Source of the DNA: JAVVWB01 sp036652335
GTDB taxonomy: Bacteria > Synergistota > Synergistia > Synergistales > Synergistaceae
Direction of reading: 5' to 3'
NCBI GenBank assembly: GCA_036652335.1
Contig: JAVVWB010000006.1
Location: 1-64,000, forward strand
Length of the DNA: 64,000 nucleotides
Shown here: positions 59,942 through 64,000 of the stretch, one piece after another
How positions within the stretch are numbered: the first letter of the stretch is position 1
Layout of the letters: each line of letters opens with the position of its first letter
Translations under genes and position numbers: made by a program
Notes under the pieces: model-generated
Seen by the model: the letters and a program-made list of their open reading frames with translations, nothing else
Database searches by the model: none
Told to the model about the DNA's origin: nothing

Positions 59942-61297
59942 CTATTCTAGGAAATCTTTCAATTTTTTACTTCTACTTGGGTGCCTTAGTTTTCTAAGTG
60001 CTTTGGCTTCTATCTGTCTTATGCGTTCTCTAGTAACTCCGAAACGTCTTCCAACTTCTTCCAAAGTATGGGCATGACCGTCCTCAAGACCAAATCTAAG
60101 ACGGAGAACTTCTCTCTCTCTGTCTGTTAAATCACTCAACATATCATCTAATTGTTCTCTAAGAATCTGACTTGCTGCTGCCTCTTCAGGGCTTGGCAAA
60201 TCCTTGTCTTCAAGGAAATCACCTAGCTGACTATCTTCTTCTTCTCCTATTGGAGTTTCCAAAGAAACTGGTTCTTGAGCTATCTTTTGAATTTCTTCAA
60301 CTCTATCAGAAGGAATTTCCATTTCTGCTGCAATTTCTTCAACAGAAGGTTCTCTACCCAATCTCTGCACGAGCTGCCGAGAAACTCGAATAAGTCTATT
60401 GATAGTTTCTACCATATGTACAGGGATACGAATAGTTCTTGCTTGGTCTGCGATTGCCCTAGTTATAGCCTGTCTTATCCACCATGTTGCATAGGTACTA
60501 AATTTATACCCCTTGCGGTAATCAAACTTTTCTACTGCTCTTATAAGACCGAGGTTTCCTTCTTGAATAAGGTCAAGAAAAAGCATTCCACGACCAATAT
60601 ATTTTTTTGCAATACTTACGACAAGTCTAAGGTTAGCATCAACAAGCTTATCCTTTGAGTCCCTATCTCCTGCTTCAACACCTTTTGCAAGGGAAACTTC
60701 CTCTTCAGAAGTAAGAAGGGGGATCTTACCTATTTCACGAAGATACATTCTAACAGGGTCGGAAAGTGGTAAATCTTCAACGTCTCCCGATTCTTCAGTG
60801 CGTGAGGATGTTGGGTGGACTGTTTCTCCCTCTGAAGCATCAACTTTCTTTTTTTGTTCATCTACAACGTCTACGCCAATCTCCATTAGGTTCATATAAA
60901 TACTATCTAGAACATCTGCTGTAAGAAAATCCTTAGGCATGTGTTTCTCTATGTCTTGGTAAGTAACAAACCCTTTTTCTATGCCTTCATGCATAAGTTC
61001 TCTAATATTTTTAATATATAGTTTATAGTCAAGTGTATCATGTGAGACTGCATCATCAATTACAGGAGCCTCCGTCTGTATATCATCTTCATCTAGGAGA
61101 GGTAAGTCTTCTACAACAACAGGATCTATATCGACATCTATGATAACAGGCTCATCATTAATATCTTCTAAGGCTATATTTTCTGGAACGTCTTCGGGGA
61201 TATCTTCACAAAAATTTTTCTCATCTGAAACATGGGTTTCCTTGATATCTTCCGCTATCTCAAGTATTTCTGTCTTTTTCTTTGCATCCTTTTTCAT
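59942..61297 (-). CDS. rpoD: RNA polymerase primary sigma factor RpoD
   Basis: 451 residues: an acidic N-terminal extension (about 1-90, rich in Asp/Glu), region 1.1, region 1.2/2 (DPVRMYLREIGKIPLLT; DLIQEGNLGLIRAVEKFDY; FSTYATWWIRQAI), region 3 (VETINRLIRVSRQL) and region 4 (TLEEVGRRFGVTRERIRQIE). The promoters found at the tRNAs and ctsR match its expected TTGACA/TATAAT specificity. GGGAGGGG precedes the ATG; it is 2 nt after dnaG. Confidence 0.97.
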   Translation of the reverse strand: MKKDAKKKTEILEIAEDIKETHVSDEKNFCEDIPEDVPENIALEDINDEPVIIDVDIDPVVVEDLPLLDEDDIQTEAPVIDDAVSHDTLDYKLYIKNIRELMHEGIEKGFVTYQDIEKHMPKDFLTADVLDSIYMNLMEIGVDVVDEQKKKVDASEGETVHPTSSRTEESGDVEDLPLSDPVRMYLREIGKIPLLTSEEEVSLAKGVEAGDRDSKDKLVDANLRLVVSIAKKYIGRGMLFLDLIQEGNLGLIRAVEKFDYRKGYKFSTYATWWIRQAITRAIADQARTIRIPVHMVETINRLIRVSRQLVQRLGREPSVEEIAAEMEIPSDRVEEIQKIAQEPVSLETPIGEEEDSQLGDFLEDKDLPSPEEAAASQILREQLDDMLSDLTDREREVLRLRFGLEDGHAHTLEEVGRRFGVTRERIRQIEAKALRKLRHPSRSKKLKDFLE

Positions 61298-61299
61298 TA

Positions 61300-63051
61300 C
61301 TAAAATGCCCCTCCCTTTAAAATCCTCGTTAAATTCAAGTGTTCTTCTATCTCTTGATTGGTAGCTGTACCTTTCTTTAACTTATCTTGAAGGAATACTG
61401 CTCTATTTTCAATACATTTTTTTCTCAACGTTTTTAGAAGGCTATGTGCAAAATCAGGCAAAAATTGTCCCTTTTCTACCAAGCTATTGCCTTTTGCTAA
61501 TGCCCTAAGCGAGGTAGAATCGTTCATCTGACGCCATCTGCTTTCCAAAGCTTCTGTAGACTCTCCGCTTAAAAGACCAAAAACAATGGTTTTAATAACA
61601 TCATTACGTATAAACGGCAAAGTGGTTGACGGCTCAAAATTTGCTCTAACCTTTTCATCATTCCAAATTAAGCTACAAAACAAACATTCTAAGTCGTCAA
61701 AACTATCATTCAATTCCAAAACATCGTCATCAAATAACGATGAAGTATCATCCTCAGGAATTGGTTTTTTATGTGAGACACCTCTCACAATCTCATGCCT
61801 GCTATCTAATTCTTTTTTTAGCTCATGCGAAAAAATACCTAAGATTCGAGCAACCTCATCCAAGTAAGGAGCTACGTCAAAAGTAGATAGAGTTGCAAGC
61901 CCATCCAACAAATCTTTCTTAGCAGAGTTAGCTTTTTCAGGAATTGCAAGATCCTTGCTTTTTAACATAGCATGATAAATTGGAAGTGGCAAAGCATTGT
62001 CTATAGCACTCTGGAATTCTTCTAAACCATGTTCACGCAATAACACCTCATCAGGATCTTTACCTGTGGTAAGTCTAACAACTTTTACAGTGATACCTTC
62101 CCTTTGAAGGATATACATTCCTCTTAAGGTCGCTTCTGTACCAGCTGCATCAGAATCATAACAAATATAACAAATTGAGGACATTCTTTTTATCAAAGAT
62201 GCTTGTGATTCAGTAAGGGCTGTACCCAAAGAAGCGACTGTATTTGCATATCCATTTAAGTGAGCTCTAATTGCATCCATATAGCCCTCTACTAAAATTA
62301 GATAGCCTTTATTTCTTATCTCACTTTTTGCTTTATTTAATAAATATAAATTATTTCTTTTATTGAAAAGCTGACTTTCGGGGCTGTTAAGGTATTTTGC
62401 TTCATCTCCCTCAAGAATCCTGCCGCCAAAACCAATCAGTCTATCTGTCACGCTATAAATGGGAAACATAACTCTTCCACGAAATCTATCATACAAGCCT
62501 TTATTTCCCTGAGAAACAAGACCACTTTCAACCATATCTTCATTTGAAAAACCCAATGATTCTAACTTTGCTTCAAGTGCATTCCATGATGCAGGAGCCC
62601 AACCTATACCAAAACGTTTTGCTATATCTAAAGAAATAAAGCGTCTCTCAAGATAAGCACGAGCAACTTTACCGGACGATGACTCTAATGATGAAGCAAA
62701 AAAATCTAAAGCAAACAAGTTTGCATCTTTTATAGTATTAGACTTTGACCTATTGCCAGACTTAAAAACTTGGAGTGTAACGCCTGCTCGTTCCGCAAGT
62801 CTCTCTAAAGCTTCTTTAAACTCTAAATGTTCCATTTCCATTATAAAAGTAAAAATATCTCCGCCTCTGTTACAGCCGAAACAGTGATATGTCTGTCTTT
62901 CTGGAGAAACACTAAAAGAAGGTGTTTTTTCTCCGTGAAAAGGACAACACCCCCAAAACGATTGCCCTTTCTTACGTAAGGTTACGTAGTCGCCGACAAC
63001 TTCGACTATATCAATTTTTGACTTAATCTCACGAATATCATCGTTAACCAT
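61300..63051 (-). CDS. dnaG: DNA primase DnaG
   Basis: About 583 residues: a CHC2 zinc finger (CCPFHGEKTPSFSV ... CFGCNRGGD), the TOPRIM catalytic core (LVEGYMDAIRAH; CYDSDAAGTEATLRG; GKDPDEVL), and a C-terminal helicase-binding region (from about 440). ATG 63051 is family-like (IREIKSKIDIVEVVGDYV follows); an outer TTG at 63063 would be covered by its own ribosome site. With rpoD it forms the macromolecular-synthesis pair. Confidence 0.96.
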   Translation of the reverse strand: MVNDDIREIKSKIDIVEVVGDYVTLRKKGQSFWGCCPFHGEKTPSFSVSPERQTYHCFGCNRGGDIFTFIMEMEHLEFKEALERLAERAGVTLQVFKSGNRSKSNTIKDANLFALDFFASSLESSSGKVARAYLERRFISLDIAKRFGIGWAPASWNALEAKLESLGFSNEDMVESGLVSQGNKGLYDRFRGRVMFPIYSVTDRLIGFGGRILEGDEAKYLNSPESQLFNKRNNLYLLNKAKSEIRNKGYLILVEGYMDAIRAHLNGYANTVASLGTALTESQASLIKRMSSICYICYDSDAAGTEATLRGMYILQREGITVKVVRLTTGKDPDEVLLREHGLEEFQSAIDNALPLPIYHAMLKSKDLAIPEKANSAKKDLLDGLATLSTFDVAPYLDEVARILGIFSHELKKELDSRHEIVRGVSHKKPIPEDDTSSLFDDDVLELNDSFDDLECLFCSLIWNDEKVRANFEPSTTLPFIRNDVIKTIVFGLLSGESTEALESRWRQMNDSTSLRALAKGNSLVEKGQFLPDFAHSLLKTLRKKCIENRAVFLQDKLKKGTATNQEIEEHLNLTRILKGGAF

Positions 63052-63072
63052 ATAACACCTCAAAATAGGAAG

Positions 63073-63103
63073 ACTAGAGGGAGAGCAAAACTCTCCCTCT
63101 AGT
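63073..63103 (-). terminator. Hairpin between hppA and dnaG
   Basis: ACTAGAGGGAGAG (63073-63085) pairs perfectly with CTCTCCCTCTAGT (63091-63103) around a CAAAA loop. On the minus strand only a weak T-rich tail follows; a fair intrinsic terminator for hppA. Confidence 0.7.
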
Positions 63104-63146
63104 ATATTTTAAAACAAAAAAAGATTAAAATGTGTAAATTTATTAA

Positions 63147-64000
63147 CTAAATAAGTAGAGGAGCGATAACTGCTGCTACAACAGACATAAGCTTAATAAG
63201 AATGTTAAGGCTTGGTCCTGCTGTATCCTTGAATGGGTCACCTACTGTATCTCCGACAACGGCTGCAGCGTGTGCTGAAGTACCCTTGCCACCGTGCTGA
63301 CCTGATTCAATATACTTCTTAGCGTTATCCCATGCACCACCTGCGTTTGACATAAAGATAGCCATCATAACACCTGTTACGATTGAACCACCGAGAAGTC
63401 CACCAAGAGCTGCAGGGCCGAGGATAAATCCTACTAATACAGGAGCAAGGACTGCCATAACTCCGGGGATAACCATTTCGCGAAGAGCTGCGAGAGTAGA
63501 AATGTCTACGCAACGTTCGTATTCAGGACGTGCTTGACCTTCCATAATTCCAGGAATTTCACGGAACTGACGACGAACTTCTTCGATCATCTTTTCTGCT
63601 GCACGGCTTACAGCCTGAATTGAAAGTGCACTAAAGATAAAGGGAAGAAGGCCACCAATGAAAAGACCGACCATAACTTTAGGTTCTTTAATGTCAATTG
63701 CATCAAGGTTTGTTGCCTGTGCATAAGTGATAAAGAGTGCAAGAGCTGTCAAGGCTGCAGAACCAATAGCAAGTCCTTTACCAACGGCTGCTGTTGTATT
63801 ACCTACTGCATCAAGTCTGTCTGTGATATTACGTACTGATTCAGGAAGTTCTGCCATTTCAGCGATACCACCTGCGTTATCTGAAATAGGTCCATATGCG
63901 TCAACTGAAAGAGCCATACCTGTAATAGCAAGCATACCTACAGCAGCACATGAAATTCCGTAAAGTCCGCCAAATTTTACACCGGCAAGAATTGCGATAC
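63147..64000 (-). CDS. hppA: Membrane-bound pyrophosphatase, C-terminal part (cut by window end)
   Basis: The frame stays open to base 64000, so the N terminus is missing; about 284 codons remain. Visible: DNAGGIAEMAEL (near the metal-binding core), VRNITDRLDAVGNTTAAVGKG, NAGGAWDNAKKYIE, GDTVGDPFKDTAGPSLNILIK and about five TM helices. It hydrolyses pyrophosphate to pump H+ or Na+. In GNTTAAVGKGLAIGSAAL the alanine after N-T-T is that of K+-dependent enzymes, since K+-independent ones carry lysine there. The ion cannot be told from this fragment. Confidence 0.95.
   Translation of the reverse strand, partial: IAILAGVKFGGLYGISCAAVGMLAITGMALSVDAYGPISDNAGGIAEMAELPESVRNITDRLDAVGNTTAAVGKGLAIGSAALTALALFITYAQATNLDAIDIKEPKVMVGLFIGGLLPFIFSALSIQAVSRAAEKMIEEVRRQFREIPGIMEGQARPEYERCVDISTLAALREMVIPGVMAVLAPVLVGFILGPAALGGLLGGSIVTGVMMAIFMSNAGGAWDNAKKYIESGQHGGKGTSAHAAAVVGDTVGDPFKDTAGPSLNILIKLMSVVAAVIAPLLI

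Overview
The window reads as a single chromosomal segment of a low-GC, diderm, anaerobic-type bacterium. The best fit by gene content is a low-GC member of Synergistota; this is inference from gene content and order, since no 16S rRNA gene is present. Pointers are: a Skp/OmpH-type periplasmic chaperone and an EnvC-like amidase activator (diderm traits) beside a Gram-positive-type CtsR-McsA-ClpC operon, RNase J, CsaB, a DUF5693 membrane protein, Rex, a membrane pyrophosphatase of the potassium-dependent type, and a mreBCD-mrdA-minCDE-rodA cluster. About 95 percent of the sequence is coding, nearly all on the minus strand, with many 1-8 nt overlaps, so long operons are likely. I see no prophage, IS element, CRISPR array or resistance island.

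Layout. 0-0.24 kb: tRNA-Val and tRNA-Asp with a clear promoter. 0.3-13.2 kb: an envelope and division block on the minus strand (in transcription order Na/Pi transporter, uppP, DUF4321, maf, DUF5693, csaB, two transketolase-like subunits, ftsE, ftsX, an envC-like gene, ctpA, a divergent polysaccharide deacetylase). 13.3-15 kb: RNase J. 15.1-15.4 kb: a plus-strand tRNA-Gln/tRNA-Glu transcription unit. 15.4-22.2 kb: mscS, then ctsR-mcsA-clpC with its own CtsR operator, skp and a YgiQ radical SAM gene. 22.3-27.5 kb: a more loosely packed accessory stretch containing the window's only plus-strand protein genes (YgjP-like protease, MBL hydrolase, TtcA-like thiolase) with a membrane methyltransferase, a flippase-like protein and an unusual LuxR-type regulator. 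27.7-28.8 kb: ssrA (tmRNA), smpB, tRNA-Pro.

28.9-42.6 kb: translation and RNA modification (sua5, tgt, tatD, metG, rsmI, trmN6-like), then smc, RNase G and a conserved radical SAM pair. 42.7-49.8 kb: rod-shape and division-site genes. 49.8-55.9 kb: radC, a glyoxalase II-like hydrolase, dtd, relA/spoT, recJ and lapA. 56-58.8 kb: secF, secD, yajC. 58.8-64 kb: rex, rqcP, rpoD, dnaG and the C-terminal part of hppA, which runs off the window end.

The items most worth a second look are: (1) a split 'transketolase' whose two subunits keep the fold-level similarity but have lost the thiamine-diphosphate motifs and the catalytic glutamate, sitting in the envelope operon beside csaB; (2) a LuxR-family response regulator whose phospho-acceptor aspartate is glycine, placed head to head with a TtcA-like gene whose full N terminus has no ATG and starts either at CTG or through a CTT-TGA +1 shift; (3) a textbook CtsR operator overlapping the -35 of ctsR-mcsA-clpC in an operon that lacks mcsB; (4) a tmRNA whose tag appears to begin with a GUC resume codon.
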